Shown: positions 33,667-47,985, counted from the first letter of the stretch. The stretch: 64,000 nt of DNA from Carnegiea gigantea (GCA_029747015.1 JAKOGI010001348.1:62001-126000), one strand, 5' to 3'. Notes: generated by a model not told the origin, from the sequence alone. Made by a program: numbers and translations.

Positions 33667-35385
33667 TAAACTGTTGCTTGTCCTCAAGCAATATGCTAAA
33701 AAAGACTATACATAACCTCCTCAAGATAGACATAGATGACATTCAAATGGCAAAGGTGATCCAAAGGTAACCCAAAAAGATGCAAAAATCATTAATAAAT
33801 AGATTATGGAATAAAATTTGCAAAAATCTTTTAATAGACCACAATGTCAAACTTAAATCAATCTCCCCAAATCGTCAAATACAATCATTCCAACCATATG
33901 GAACAAGTAAGGCTAGCAAGGTCGGTAGAACCTCGCTATAGGTATGTGGCTCTCATCGATCATATCTTTAATAATAATGAAGGTTCTCTCAATTCTCATT
34001 CCTTGGACTCAAATCTACCATAGGCTTGACAAGATTCTCAAATCCACCAACACTAAAATGCAAACACACCAGACAATCATAAGGACTTTCATATTGTTGT
34101 AACGAGGCTATGGGTAAAGGTAGATGGGAACAAATGTTTTGGAAATGAGGAGGTAGAAGCCAAAGACTAAAAGTTAAACAATTCCAATACATCATACTAC
34201 TTCCTTCTTAAACCATATTAATTTATCAACAAAATAAATCCCAAATTGAGGAGAGAAAGAGTCGAAAATCACAAATATCTTACAATCCCAACAAGACTAA
34301 CACTTTCTTTTGATTTTTTTTTTCTTGTTGTTTGTTTTTTTTTTCCATTTTTTTTGATCCTTTCTTTCTTTTTTTTTTTTTTCCCCTTTCAAAAGGGATA
34401 GCTAAGAGGAAATCCACAACGAACTTTACATTTCAACTCTTCTCCATACTTTGTACAATAAAACAACGGATTTATCAAGATTTCACATCCCTTTACCAAA
34501 CAGTCAAAATTCACTAAAAGATAACAATCCACCTTACTAACGCCCTATTATACTTGGTGCAAAAGAATGAAATATTCCTCTAGTCTTGGCTTAAGGGTAA
34601 GACAAGTATTTGGCCATGGACTATAATAGGAAGTTTAAATCAAGAAAAACGGATATAGGCTCAAAGAGGCTAGTAAGGGATACAATACACAACAAATGTG
34701 GCTATTTGGCCGCGGGGTTCAACAAATCAAAGAAAAATTGCCTCAATCATAGTGTCTAAATGCATATACGAAATATGATCTTAAATGAGAATCAAAGCAA
34801 GTTCTAGAGAAATGATGTCAAGGAATAGTCACACATGAAAGAAAATATAAGACTAAAAATGATGAATAGCCTCTAAAAGCTCAAAATCTCTTGGGACATC
34901 TACCAAGGTCAAAACTAGCTTAGTAGTAAACATATGCCAAAATCATGTAAAGGCTCATTGGGCAAATCAACTCGCATAGGACACGTGGTCAAAACATGGA
35001 ATTCATTTTAAAAACTCATTCGCAAATGTTTTATGCATAATTCGGGCGAATCAAAGGATCAAACTAAACCATAATAATTTACCAAATCTACAAAGATCAT
35101 CATCAGAGGATTTTTTTATCATTTTTTTTCTTTTTTTTTAAGACTCCTACAACACAATGCAAACTAACATGCAAAGAAATTAATCAAAGAAGAAACTAAA
35201 ATGTGACCTAGAGTGAAAAGAAAACTAAATGCACTACTAAACAAAGCTAAAACCAAAAATCAAAAACTACCACTAAAAACATATACAAAGTACAAACACA
35301 CCAAATCGAAAACAGGCATCTGACGTCAAATATAATGACTAACTCCCCTATGCTTGAATCACACATTGCCCTCAATGTGGGTGCA
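33667..35385 (-). other. 3' non-coding region of G2
   Basis: About 1.7 kb with T-tracts (34316-34382, 35107-35139) and no gene. It is recognisably related to the 3' non-coding region of G1 (for example the CATGTGTG...TCTCTAGAACTTGCTT words near 7230-7270). Near 35341-35383 is the CATTGAGGGCAATG motif followed by a CATAGGGGAG tract. Confidence 0.65.
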
Positions 35386-35884
35386 GAATAGAAAAAGGGA
35401 ATGGAAAAATGATCTTTATGGGTGGCTTTATTTAGTTTCCGATAATCAATGCACATGCGACAGCCTATGACAGTCCTAGTAGGGATTAGCTCATTATTCT
35501 CATTTATGATAACGATCATCCCCCTTTTCTTAGAACAACATGGATCGGGCTTACCCACGCACTATCAGAGATAGGGTAAATAATACCGGCCTTAAGCAAC
35601 TTCAAAATTTCCTTTTTAACTAGCTCTTGCATGCTAGGGTTCAATCTTCTGTGATGTTCAATTGAGGGTTTATGATCGTCTTCCATTAAAATCTTATGCA
35701 TATACAAAGAAGGATGAATCTCTTTTAAGTCATCAAGGGTGTATCCTATGGCTTTGCGGTGCTTCTTAAGTACTCTAAGTAAAGAATCTATTTGGGTTGC
35801 ATTTAAATTTGCATTCATAATCACTGGATATGTAGATTTTGGTCCAAGAAATTCATACCTCAAGGATGAAGGGATAGGTTTCAA
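35386..35884 (-). pseudogene. Truncated reverse transcriptase of G2
   Basis: Two overlapping minus frames carry the RT start: HHRRLNPSMQELVKKEILKL, AWVSPIHVV, then a frame change and MCIDYRKLNKATHKDHFSIP. The coding match ends at about 35388, before the catalytic Asp motifs, where non-coding 3' sequence begins. It cannot polymerise DNA. Confidence 0.88.
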
Positions 35885-35988
35885 TTCTACCTCTGAGCTT
35901 TTGCCTCATCAGACAAGGGCTTACTTTTGTCTTGTGATGATTCTACCTTTGCAGCAAAAAACAAAATTGGTGGAGAGGCTTCCAGAAG

Positions 35989-37182
35989 TTAAGCACACTC
36001 GGCTACTTTGGGATTTTCATCCTTAGTAGTGCTATTATTTAACATCAAGTGTTCAAGTGGACCATTAGAATTAATGTTAGACACGGTCTCCCGTATTAAA
36101 CCATCAACTACATCAATCTTATTACACTCATCAGAAATGGAACGAAACATAGCAGGTTTTAGTAAATTAAACTCCACATGATCATTTCCCACATCAAAAG
36201 ATAATGTACCATTTTTCACATCGATGTGGCACCCAGCGGTGGCCAAGAATGGTCCCCCAAGAATGATGGGAGTCCGTGTATCCTCCTCCATTTCTAGAAT
36301 TATAAAGTCCACTGGCACATATAGATCCCCTACTTTCATTGGAACATCCTCTAAAATACCCACAGGGTATTTCATGGAACGGTCCGCCAATTGTAAGGAG
36401 ATAGTAGTTAGTCTTATCTCTCCTAGTTCCAAATTTTTACACATGGATAGGGGTGTTAAGCTTACGCTTGGCCCTAAATCACATAAAGCACGGTCTATAG
36501 GCACATTCCCTATCAGGTAAGGAATTGAAAAACTTTCGGGATCTTTTAGCTTAGCTGGAAGCCTGTTTTGGATCACCGCACTGCATTCTTCAATCAAAGC
36601 TACAGTTTCATGTTCTTCAAGCTTTCTTTTGTTAGATAGAATTTCTTTCAAAAATTTAGCATATGAGGGCATTTCGGTCAGGGCTTCAGTAAACGGAATA
36701 TTTATGTAGAGTTTCTTAAGGACTTCTAAAAACTTCCCAAATCGTGAATCAAGTTTAGCTTTAGCCATCCTTTGAGGAAATGGTAAAGGTAGAGAGTAGG
36801 GCTTCGGTGAAGTGATCTTAGGGTCCTTAGGAACCTCCTCAGACTCATGTGCAACATCAATTACCTCATTAGAAGGCGAGGACATCTCTTTGTCAAGATT
36901 CTCAACATGCTCATTTTTATCATGCAAAGACTCATCGTTAGTAATCTCCTTGGGTCCCTCTAGTTGTTTTCCTCCCCTCAAAATCATAGCATTATATTGC
37001 TCCCTAGAGTTTGGTTCAGGCTTGCTAGGCAGTTTGTCTGTGGGCGTAGATAAAAAACTAACTTTTTGGGCAATTAGAGCTTCTAACATCTTATGGTGAG
37101 TTGTAAGCACATCAATCTTTGAGGCTAATTGCTTAATATACTCATCCTGTTTTTGTTGCGCCATAACCATTCTTTCTATCAT
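35989..37182 (-). CDS. gag-pol fragment of G2 with retropepsin-like protease (397 codons)
   Basis: The longest clean frame in the window. The first 140 residues are a Lys/Glu-rich linker after nucleocapsid. The protease domain begins around residue 205, with RALCDLGPSVSLTPLSMC giving the D-L-G active-site loop, then LADRSMKYPVGILEDV and VDFIILEMEED, and IILGGPFLATAG, the usual second conserved block. It lies in the same frame as the gag pieces upstream (37402-38094), separated by stops, so a gag-protease polyprotein is inferred. No intact gag is joined to it. Confidence 0.82.
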   Translation of the reverse strand: MIERMVMAQQKQDEYIKQLASKIDVLTTHHKMLEALIAQKVSFLSTPTDKLPSKPEPNSREQYNAMILRGGKQLEGPKEITNDESLHDKNEHVENLDKEMSSPSNEVIDVAHESEEVPKDPKITSPKPYSLPLPFPQRMAKAKLDSRFGKFLEVLKKLYINIPFTEALTEMPSYAKFLKEILSNKRKLEEHETVALIEECSAVIQNRLPAKLKDPESFSIPYLIGNVPIDRALCDLGPSVSLTPLSMCKNLELGEIRLTTISLQLADRSMKYPVGILEDVPMKVGDLYVPVDFIILEMEEDTRTPIILGGPFLATAGCHIDVKNGTLSFDVGNDHVEFNLLKPAMFRSISDECNKIDVVDGLIRETVSNINSNGPLEHLMLNNSTTKDENPKVAECA

Positions 37183-37401
37183 TACCTCTAAATTAGACTT
37201 TTAGGGCATCTGAAAAGGGAATAGGGGTCTTTAAAAACCAGGGAGTGGTCTAGCATTCACAGGGGGTACATTTAATGGGTTTGGGTTAGATCTATAAGAA
37301 AATTTTGGATGATTCTTTCAACCCGGATTATATGTATTAGAGTAAGGGTCATTGGTTGGTCTTGTGTTGAAATTTTGAACATATTTAACTTCATTAGAGT
37401 C

Positions 37402-38094
37402 TTAGGAAAAAGGACTCCCAACTTGACAGTTCAAAGTCACATGCTCAGTAGAACCACAAATTTCAAAAGGGAAATAGGCACTAGAATTCACAGCATTAAC
37501 ATTCATTTGGTCCAGTCTTTGAGTTATAGCATCTACGTTAGCAGAAAATAAAGTAAGCGCATCAACTTCAAGCTTACCTCCAACCCGCATAGGTTGGCCT
37601 CATTCAGGGGAGCATTGAAAGCTGTTTAGTGTCATCTCCTCGATCAGATTATAGGGTTCATCCTCAGTCTTGCTCATCAGAGTTCCTCCTCCCGCCATAT
37701 CAATAGTGGACCTTACAGATTGGGTCACACCATTATAAAAGGCTTGGATAATCATCCAACGCTGAAGACCATGATGGGGGCACAAACGCAGTAGATCTTT
37801 AAAACGCTCCCAGGCTTCATAGAGTGTCTCATCATCTCTTTGCATGAAGTTGGTGATTTGATTCCTTACGCATGTTGTTTTGCTTGGAGGGAAAAACTTG
37901 GCGTGGAATGCTCTTGGTAATTCATTCGAGGTGGTAATGCATCCAGATGGCAAGGAGTGTAACCAAGCCCTTGCCTTATCCCTCAATGAGAAAGGAAATA
38001 AGCGCAGACGAATTGCATCACTGGAGACTCCATTGAGCTTCAATGTGTCACACACCTCTAAAAAGACCAAGAGGTATGGATTTGGGTCTTCCAA
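37402..38094 (-). pseudogene. gag of G2 with damaged zinc knuckle
   Basis: The frame 38094-37600 reads KLNGVSSDAIRLRLFPFSL, KARAWLHSLP, NQITNFMQRDDETLYEAWER and FKDLLRLCPHHGL, the typical plant gypsy gag (PF03732-like). After an in-frame stop at 37600-37602 the same frame continues at 37590-37402 to the knuckle FEICGSTEHVTLNC, in which Phe replaces the first Cys of C-x2-C-x4-H-x4-C. Gag would package element RNA; the lost ligand and stop suggest it cannot. Confidence 0.85.
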
Positions 38095-38502
38095 AGGAGA
38101 CTAGGATTGCTGCATCCTGGAAATAAGTGCCTATTTGAGCTCAAAATTATTGGCATCTACAGTAGGGCAAGCGATGCTTGAGGCAATCTCTTGGACTCTA
38201 GGGATAACGAAATCTCAAAGAGTTCTTCTTTGGTCACCTCCTCCTCCTACCATCTTTGAATTCTTTCTTACCTCACGCTTTGGTTCTTCAATCCTTTGCT
38301 TTTTCCTCCTTAAGTGGAAAGTCCTCTCAATCTCAGGATCAGGTTTGTACGAGATTGGACTTCTCATAAACAGGAAAAATTCCTGCACGCACCATCACCA
38401 ACCCTACCAGCGCAATTAAACAAGAAAAGAAATAACAATAAAAAAGAAACAACAAAATACTTAGTCACTTTCGTAAGACTAACTCAATAGTTAATAATTT
38501 AG

Positions 38503-38519
38503 TCCCCGTAATGGCACAA
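38503..38519 (-). promoter_or_regulatory. Primer binding site of G2, tRNA-Asp type, degenerate
   Basis: The minus strand reads TTTGTGCCATTACGGGGA six bases from the LTR, alignable to TGGCGCCGTTGCCGGGGA with one gap and three to four changes. Confidence 0.65.
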
Positions 38520-38525
38520 AAAACT

Positions 38526-39780
38526 TGATTGAGACTGACACCGTAAGCGCACGGGTAGCTGTAGTGTAGATAAAGATATTGTTCCTCATGGACTAATGTG
38601 ACTTACCGAGTCTTGACTGTCAGAATATGCTAAGTAAAATTCTAATCCAAAGGGTTCGATTTAGCAACTTCCAATTCACTATTCTGAACCAATCAAAGAG
38701 GAAATATGTCTAGGAATTCATAGTTATGAAAGAGTATTGGATCAAAACGAATAACATGTGCTTTTCTCTAATCGGTTAATCTCGAGGAATTACAATCTAT
38801 CCAGAAATTTGATCTATTCTTTTGAAATCAATCAAATCTGCCTAAACTAAGCAAAAGTCGTTATTTCAAACAAATTTACCTTAATTCAAGTTAATTATCT
38901 TCGATTACTTGCTAGCCCTCCTAACATGCAAATCTCTCTTTCGAGACGACTTCACGTCAGGTTTTATCAAGCAGTCTAACAATCAAATGTCACCTTTCAG
39001 TTTTTCATTTGTTTGTTTCAAGAAAGCAAACAAATTTTGGCTAAAAATGTACTCACAACATAACAAACAGTTGACAGAATGAAATCAAACCAATCATGAA
39101 AATAAGCACAATTCTTTAAATTAAAACGTGATCCAACAATACTTATATAAACTACTAAATTCCTAGATAAAAGAAAACTACTCAGACATGATTAAGAAAT
39201 AAACAAAACTAACCAACAATCTGGCGAAATCTGAGAGAAGGCTTGGCTAAGATGACCTTCAGCCAAGGGCTTCAAACTACCTCAAAAACCAAACACATAC
39301 ACTTAAGATTTCTCACCAAAACTAAAAATCAAACTAGAGAACAAAATTTGAGGAAGAAAGAAACTAGGCTAAAACTTTAAGCTAATGCTTTTGTATTGCT
39401 CTAGGATTGCTTTTTCATTACTGTAGGATGAAGCTATTTATAGAGGATCTCGCTTGATCTTAGCCACACAGCCGAAGGTAAACAAAGAGTCAGTAGTTAT
39501 AAGCTCACCACGGTCCTACCGTAGTCTGGGCTGGAACCGAATTTCTGCTCCTTCTTGCTCCACGACCATGGCAACTCATCGGTGTCCATGAGGAAGGTCA
39601 AAATGCATCTATTTATGTTCAAATGTTGGGTAAAAAGCTTAAAATCCTGCAAAACACATCAAATAATAATACCCAAACATAAATTATGAATAGGAGTGTA
39701 AATGATAACATAAGCACATAATTCTCCTAAAAAATGAAGCAAAATAGCCTTAAAATGATGTATACATTAAACACTTATCA
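38526..39780 (-). repeat. 5' LTR of G2 (1255 bp)
   Basis: Matches the LTR at 32472-33654; ends TG...CA, followed by TAACC at 39781-39785. Confidence 0.93.
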
Positions 39781-40004
39781 TAACCATTAACTAATAATCC
39801 ACACAATTGGTAAACACTAGTAACTCCTGATAATTAAATGATCTCCAATCATTATTTGCTATCTCTAAATGTTAGTTGTAACAGCTACTATCCATTGATA
39901 ATTGCTAACTGTTATTTCTACCTACTGATAAACGTTAGTAACCGCTTCTGAACTGCAGCTATCATTGACTGCTAATTCTAAATGTTGAAATGAACTGACC
40001 CTTC

Positions 40005-40599
40005 AAGTGTTAATGACTATGATAGATATCCCCTGCCTTTTAATGGAAGACACCATCACTATTCATGACAAGACTATTCATTGAGTTTCAGCACAGCATA
40101 GACTCTGGGCTTCTTTTTGGACATTGTGAAGCTTACGCCATCTTTATGGAATCTGAAGATCAAAGGGGGAGGTTTTATCCTTCTTAAGAACATTTGATGC
40201 TCAAGTTAGAAAGGAAATCTAAGGGAATATTAAAGGATATAACATAGGATCATTTGTGTAGACTTACCTTTTCGGTCTTTTCGTGACTTGTTCATGTAGG
40301 GTCCTTAGGTAGTTCCCTTAGAGGAATTTAACTAGAGTTCTATATTTTTTGGATGTAGATTTCATTCCTAATTTCATTTACCCTCAAAGATCTTTACTAT
40401 GGTTGAGAATCTTTAGGAAATCTATGCTAGATCTCTAATTCCTTACACAAGTCATAGGCAAATAGTCGTGCTCCAAGGTGTTTTGGACTTAGTCTACATT
40501 AGCTTCTTATTTAGGCTTAGGCCTTATGTTCAATGTTAGCAGCTTGGCTAATTCAGCTTGCTCATCCTTTTAGGCTTTTAGTTAGGCGTGGGCCTATTG
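40005..40599. other. Intergenic, nothing recognised
   Basis: No gene or defined repeat; the last eight bases (GCCTATTG, 40592-40599) are the left target duplication of the next element. Confidence 0.5.
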
Positions 40600-41557
40600 C
40601 AGTGGCGTAGTCAGGACTGAAAGTAAGGGGTGTCAAGATTAAAGTATACCTGACATAAACTTTGACATAAGTTCTGAGAATGAAGTAGATAGCTAGCTCA
40701 TTCAAGAAAGTTGTCATCGATAAGATCTTATGTTTTGAGAGTAAAGCTTGATATCATCATTTGACAAACTTGTAAAAAATAGGTCTCAAAATAAGTAATA
40801 CGAAATCATTTAAAATTAGTATCATATTTTATTATGCAATTTTGTCTTGATGAACTTCATAAACATAAACAAGCAACCAATAACAAACCAAATTAGCCTA
40901 GCAACCCAACCAAATTAGACAAAATCCCTCAATTTCAATTCATGAGTAAATGAGTAATCACTAAATTAATCAATTATTTAATGAATCTACGTGAAATCAA
41001 TAAATTATGACGATTATTTACAAAACAACATAATTATAAACTAAAATTGGAAATTTATACCTCAAAATTTAGGGCTCCGATTTCTAATCAATGAAGGAAG
41101 GTGAAGGTGGAGGTGTGGAACAGTGGCAGCTACACCTTCGGCGTTTGGTAGGAAAATTGATGGCATCAGTGAGCAATGACGGCGACTGGGCCCGCCAGCA
41201 AGCAATCAAGAGAGGGAGAGAGCATGGGGTGGGCCGAGGGTTAGATGGGCAGGCCATTGGTGTCATGAGTGACAGTCATGCTAACTATCTAGAAAGGGAA
41301 AAATAGACTAAGTGAACTGATGAAATTCAAAAAACACACACACTACCATACCCGGATTCAAACACATGACCTAAAGTTGTGACTAAACAACTTCCAGGCA
41401 CTTAGACCAGCCGACCACCAAGCACTACACAATAAGCATTGGAACTAAATAATATATGTAGGTTATTTTCCCCCAGAAATTGCTTTATGTAGAATTTTTT
41501 TCCCAAAAAGTTAGGGAGTCAGTTGACCATCCTTACACCCACATAGCTTTACCCCTA
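40600..41557. mobile_element. Non-autonomous hAT-type element H1 (958 bp)
   Basis: Starts CAGTGGCGTAGTCAGGACTG and ends near CATAGCTTTACCCCTA. It is flanked by GCCTATTG (40592-40599) and GCCCATTG (41558-41565), an eight-base duplication with one change. It shares end sequences, including AGTCAGTTGACC, with the element at 60808-61492. No transposase is inside. The short frames at 41084-41306 are not supported as genes. Confidence 0.78.
41345..41440 (-). other. tRNA-like Pol III boxes in H1
   Basis: On the minus strand a GGTCGGCTGGTCTAAGTGCC stretch (about 41401-41420) resembles box A, and GTTTGAATCCGGG (about 41351-41363) resembles box B, about 50 bp apart. This could be a SINE remnant or a tRNA-derived segment; no folded tRNA can be drawn. 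Confidence 0.45.
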
Positions 41558-41565
41558 GCCCATTG

Positions 41566-43039
41566 CCTTTGGATAATTTATCTACTTGAATCTTTTGCCC
41601 CTTGAAGTATGTTAGATTTTGCTCCCACGTGCTTTAACTTTATAGCTAGACTTAACCTCTTGCACTCTATACAAAATTGATGCCCTGACTTATGAGTTTT
41701 TCAGACCTTAAGGGCTTCTCAACGTTTGTATTTCCCTTCCTTGATTTGTTCTTCTTCCTAAAGACGCTTAGCTAAGTTATTTTTCAGTAGATTTCTTAGT
41801 CAATTTTTAGGAAATAAACTTCCGACAAAAATTTTGAAATATTTTTCCATGAGGTTTAAGTATTTTGCTTAACTTTCCTTACCTTGGGAAAATCATTTCT
41901 TCAACATCCACTCTTAATAACTTAGTCTTGCCTTAACTAAGTGTCTCTTTGCATTCTCTCCATTTCTTAATGCCAGTAATCATATTTGGTTCTGTTTTTG
42001 AAAATTTCTTGATTAGACAAGTGTCCTTTGGGGTTCTTCCCTTGATGACACTTAACACTTCCCTAATCTCCTCTATAAACTCAACCTTTTGGCTTCAACT
42101 TCTTTAAGAAATGTTCAAATCCTTTCACATTTCTCAAAGACATTAAGCCATTTTTCTTTCAAGTTTCCAAACTACTTCCCCAACCTTTCTAAGCCCTTAA
42201 TCTATTTCCTCACCCAATGATTCACAATAACAAAGATTGGAGATCCACTTGGATTTCCTTAGGAGCCCCTCCCATTTCTTCCATGCCTTGTAGGAGAATG
42301 ATAACTAATTGTGGTGCCTTGGATAATTTGATGGAAGTTTATTCTTAGGAAGAAAAAAAGAGCAAGTTTAGGTTATCAATTTTAGATTGACGTTCTCAAC
42401 AATTTGCACTTTTATGAGTTTCTCAAGAAGCCTTACGTTTACCATCACCTTAATGCTAGCATCATGGGTGATTATTCTTGTTTCAAGGCTTGGAATGCCT
42501 AATTGATGTAGGGCACATTCCTCTGTACATTTCTCCCTTTTTAATTGGAAAGCTTTGACACCATTATAAGACATCTTCAGTAATGTCTTATCATTAAAGA
42601 AGGAGAAGAAAGGGTTGGGAACCTAGTTGGTAATATATGCCCTGACATCTATGCCTTTTACTTGTCCCTGGGGATTTAGCTCACATTCTACCTCCTTCTC
42701 CTAGATACCCCTCCTCTCCCCTCTTCCCTTACCTTACCTTCTTCCCTCTGCTCCTCGACTAGGGATGTCTTTACAAGGGTTGATCTTAATAGTGGTGAGG
42801 GAGGAACCTCCATGGTTCCTACCAGAGAAGACTTCAGTAGAAAACTCTACTTTAGAAAACTCTCAGTGTTTTATATGTATGTTTCACCTCTTAGACTGAT
42901 CTTCTTTTTGTATTAGATAGACTAGTCGATGAACTAGGATTTTTAGGTGGTTGAGCCACTAACAAGCCGTCGACTTATTATGTGAATTAGGCTTGCATCC
43001 CTTATGGATGTATCATACCATAAGTCCAACAATATATAA

Positions 43040-43096
<57 letters not shown>

Positions 43097-43131
43097 TGTA
43101 TACATACGTACATATATATACATATATATAG

Positions 43132-43217
<86 letters not shown>

Positions 43218-43401
43218 AAAATTTGTATAGTTGAAAACAGCAAATTTGGATTATTTTTTTCAGCTTGGACTGTATGGGCTCAAGCAAAATGTCTCTTTAA
43301 ACTTCCTTTGCTCCATTTATATGGAATAGTAGGTAGTCTGTAGTTTTAAAATTCATGGTCAATTGGAATCAGTCTCTCTATTTACAATTCAAAGGTAAGT
43401 C
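41566..43401. other. Unassigned region
   Basis: No gene or transposon family recognised in 1.8 kb. The minus frame at 42368-42574 (68 codons) has no known motif. From 43044 it becomes a CA/TA microsatellite block. Confidence 0.45.
43044..43214. repeat. (CA)n and (TA)n microsatellite block
   Basis: CA repeats at about 43044-43091 and 43136-43178, a mixed TACATA spacer, then TA repeats to about 43214. Confidence 0.97.
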
Positions 43402-46276
43402 TGCAATGTAATACTCTAGCCCTAAATCATGTTTATTTATTTAATTAAGTCATGTTATTAATTTCTTCGCTTTTAATTACCACATTTAATTATCCCAATT
43501 GGGAAAATTTTTTTGGCCCCTCTTTGTAATTCGGGTTTTAATTATCGTAAAATTTCAAGTGAATCGATATTAGGCGTTGATAAATATAGTTTAAGAGGTT
43601 AAATTATTTTTCATTGCATGACAAAAATTTAATTTCGAGCTACGAAAAATTTCAATCGCATAAAGCATAATTTCCTTTCCGGCCCAAACTCATTTCGGCC
43701 CGATTTCAGCCCAATAAGCTTTACTTCATATTACTTAGCTAACCACCATGGGATGTGCCTAATTATCATTGGTCTATGGTTACTCTTGGTAGACATAAAC
43801 TCAACCAAGTAAATTTAGATCATTTTCAACCAGGTAAACATAAACTATCAAAATATCAACACGCTTTCTCTTCCCCTTCACCCATTCCCATGGCCTCCTG
43901 CTGCCACCACCACCACCTACTGTCACCACCAGCTGCTACTGCTAGCCACCAGCCACCATCCCATCAGCCACCAGCCACCACCCACAACTCTCACAAATAG
44001 CAAACATCACCTCCATCTCTCAAAATCTAAACTTAAAGTGAGGTAAATCCTAACCTAATCATGTTTAATTTTGGATTTTTATGTTGGATTTAATTATAGA
44101 TCATGTTTTCTTGATATAAACAAGTATTGTTTTGATGTTTTAATTATTGATTAAGCTTGAAAGTGTGCAAGGGTTGAGGTTGTTCATGATCATGCAAGCT
44201 TCAGTTAAAATGATGGATTTTGATTGTTTTTGTGTTTGATTTTGTAGTCTTTAATCCTATTGATGATCATGATGATGTTTATGTTGAGTTGGGATGAGTT
44301 TAAATGCAAGGACAAGTTGGTCATAAGTTAGGGTTTTGGTGATCAAGCATGGGTTGATTTATTTCTAGCATCAAGTATATTACTTGTGTATACTTGGACA
44401 AAGAAACGAATCTTGGATATGTTGTTTAACTTGAAAAATCACTTGAGGTGATTTTGTATGAAGGGGTGGATTATGAAAATTTCACCAATTGACTATAAAA
44501 GGTCATTTTGCTCATTTATGCAAATAAGTAAGTTTATGGATGTGTTTTGAGTGATTTTGAAAAAGAGAAGAATTGAAAATTTGATGTAGATGATTATAGA
44601 GTAAATTTGAGTAATATAGCTTTGTAAGGTGATGATAAGAAACAATACTTTGTTAAATGATTTTAAGGAGTGATTTTAGATGAGGAATTATGTGAAAAGA
44701 AGGGGAAAAACAAGAACAGTAGGGTTGTGAACAGACCTGAAATAAAGGTCAGTTTGCAATTGAACTGGTACTATCAGGCCCATCCAAAAAAATTATGGTT
44801 TTTGGTGGGAATATAGAACAGTAAGGTATCTTTCAAATGCCTTGTGAATCACTTGATTTTGAGTTGTGTAAAAAAAGTTATGGCTGTTTTTCTAAGACTG
44901 TGTAGGATAGACTAAAGTTGTGCATAGTTGTGTTGTAGCCCAATTTTAGGAACCCTATTGTGGGAATTATAGTTTACACTATGAACGAAAGTTCTGAGGG
45001 ACTTCTTAAGGTTTTTATATTGGGATTTCATAGCTCAATTGGAAGTTGGGGGTAAAAAATATGAATTTTCTAAGGTAGACCTTCAAACAGTAATATGAGG
45101 GAAGAAAGAAATCGTGACATTTGGAAATATTATTAGGAATTTCTCTATAATTATGAAAATTGCAAAAAAATTACAATTCAACAACTTTCATTTTGTATAG
45201 AAGCGTACTTGGGTTGGAAAACTGAGTTAAATGGGCATGGTAATGAAATTGGAGAAGTACAGACGATAATGACACAAGATCAGGTTCTATGGCCAAGCTA
45301 AGGTTATATGAGCTTTTGTGAACCTCACAACACCCCTCTTAACATTGAACCTTCTATTATTCATTTCAGAAACATCAAAAACCCATATCTCATTTCTATC
45401 CATTAAAGTCTTTTCATTATTACCTCAATTATTTCATTTGGTTCTATTTTGCTCCAATTTGTTTCACTTCGAGTTCCATGACCCTAACTTATTTGGTTTT
45501 TAAATTATTTTAGGGTAATTTATCTTATATTGAATTGTTTGAATCATGGATGCCCTTTTTATTAATCAATTTCCATAAAGTTACAAACTATGGGAGTGAA
45601 AGTTGTTTACTAACTGCATTTACCTATAACTACATTTCTTAAGCAGAAACAGGCTTAGTTTATCGCTTTCCATTGCACATAAGTATTATCAAGTGAGATT
45701 GGATTTTAAAGACTTCAAGTATGTTCATTGCATGTTTCTTTAGAAATCAGTATATATTTATCAAAATTATAATGTTTTGATAAGTACATCTATAAATCAG
45801 TTTAATCAGTAACTTGTCACATAATTAGTGACCCATCAGTTATCAGTTACAGGGCATTACCCTTCAGTTACCCATGCGGCTTCAGGCTAGGTCCCTTAAT
45901 CGGCTTGACAGGTGTACACCTATCCATATATTGTAACAATATCAAGGGGGTTCACTATCAGATAATAACTAGCAATTGTAGTTTACATTCATCTCATTCA
46001 CGGTTTTAACTTAAAATAAATTGTAAAGTGGGCGCCCAACTAATTTTTGCAGAGATCTTTTACAATACAGGAATGCATGTACTGAGTTTTGTCTCACAGT
46101 TCAAAATATTTTTATATTTTGTTTTAGGCAAATGCTCATTGAATCGCGCCTTATGCTAGCAAACCAGTTGAAGAAAATAAGTTAAGGGAATTTGGATGGA
46201 TTGACAGTGACATAGTGCATACATATTTTAAAGTTGTGTTTTGAAATCTTCAGTTGATGGAGGTGTAGATCATATG

Positions 46277-47248
<972 letters not shown>

Positions 47249-47503
47249 ATTATATGGTGATTTGTTTTACTATAGTGTATAAACCTTATGTTGGTAACAG
47301 TCAACTGTATATGGTTTGATCATGTATGAATGTATGTGGTTGAAACTATGCCTAACTATGTTATTTTAGTGCACATGCTTTAAGTCTTGTCCTTTTTGGA
47401 TGGCGGTAACACACCAATTATTAGGTTTATTAGTTGTAATTAAAAGAATCAGAATAGTAATCGCAAGCAGTGAAATATGCTTAATTAGGGGTGTTACGTG
47501 CTA

Positions 47504-47587
47504 TATTAGGCCTCTCACACCTCGTCTGATGGTGGGATTGTTGGGATATTGGATTTGGATACACACACATACACATATAGTTATACA

Positions 47588-47630
<43 letters not shown>

Positions 47631-47985
47631 CACATGCACACACACAAAAAAAACATGCACACACATGTGTGTGTGTATACACACACAAAAACATATATAT
47701 CTATATATGTGCGTATGTATATGTCTATGTGTGCGCGTGTGTGAGTCTATGTGTACATAAATATATGTGTGTGTATGTGTGTGTGTGTGTGTGTAGTGTG
47801 TGTGTGTGTGTAGTGTAGGTGTGTGTGCATGTGTGTATATGTATATGTATATGTGGGTCTGTGGGGGGGGTGTATATATGTGTGTGTGTGCGTGCACGTG
47901 CGTTATGTGTGTGTGTGTATACACACAAGTACGTTGGTGTGCACACATACACACTCATACACATATTTATCTATCTAACTATACT
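47504..47985. repeat. Compound TG/CA microsatellite
   Basis: TG tract at about 47591-47628, mixed CA/TG tracts to 47985, including a second TG tract near 47766-47816. No gene. Confidence 0.95.

Larger units (their letters stand above)
32472..39780 (-). mobile_element. Ty3/gypsy element G2 (minus strand), internally deleted
   Basis: LTRs at 32472-33654 and 38526-39780 (TG...CA) are flanked by a perfect 5-bp duplication TAACC. On the minus strand it has a tRNA-Asp-type primer site, gag, zinc knuckle and protease, and RT only up to the DYRKLNKATHKDHF block. The sequence then passes straight into the 3' non-coding domain near 35386. Most of RT and all RNase H and integrase are gone, so it depended on another element. 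Total 7309 bp. Confidence 0.93.
32389..40004. mobile_element. MITE-like element 2, split by gypsy element G2
   Basis: The left part (32389-32466) and right part (39786-40004) join across the TAACC target duplication of G2. Outer ends are inverted over AGTTCATTT (GAGCAAGTTCATTT left; AAATGAACTGACCC right), and the flanks AGTACTAA and AGTGTTAA match at six of eight bases, as for a hAT-type duplication. Internal words match MITE-like element 1. Confidence 0.55.

Noticed and set aside
36224..38419. Plus-strand frames opposite G2
   Set aside because: Antisense shadows of the minus-strand gag-protease frame.
42943..43343. Frames of 76-116 codons
   Set aside because: Readings of the (CA)n/(TA)n block.
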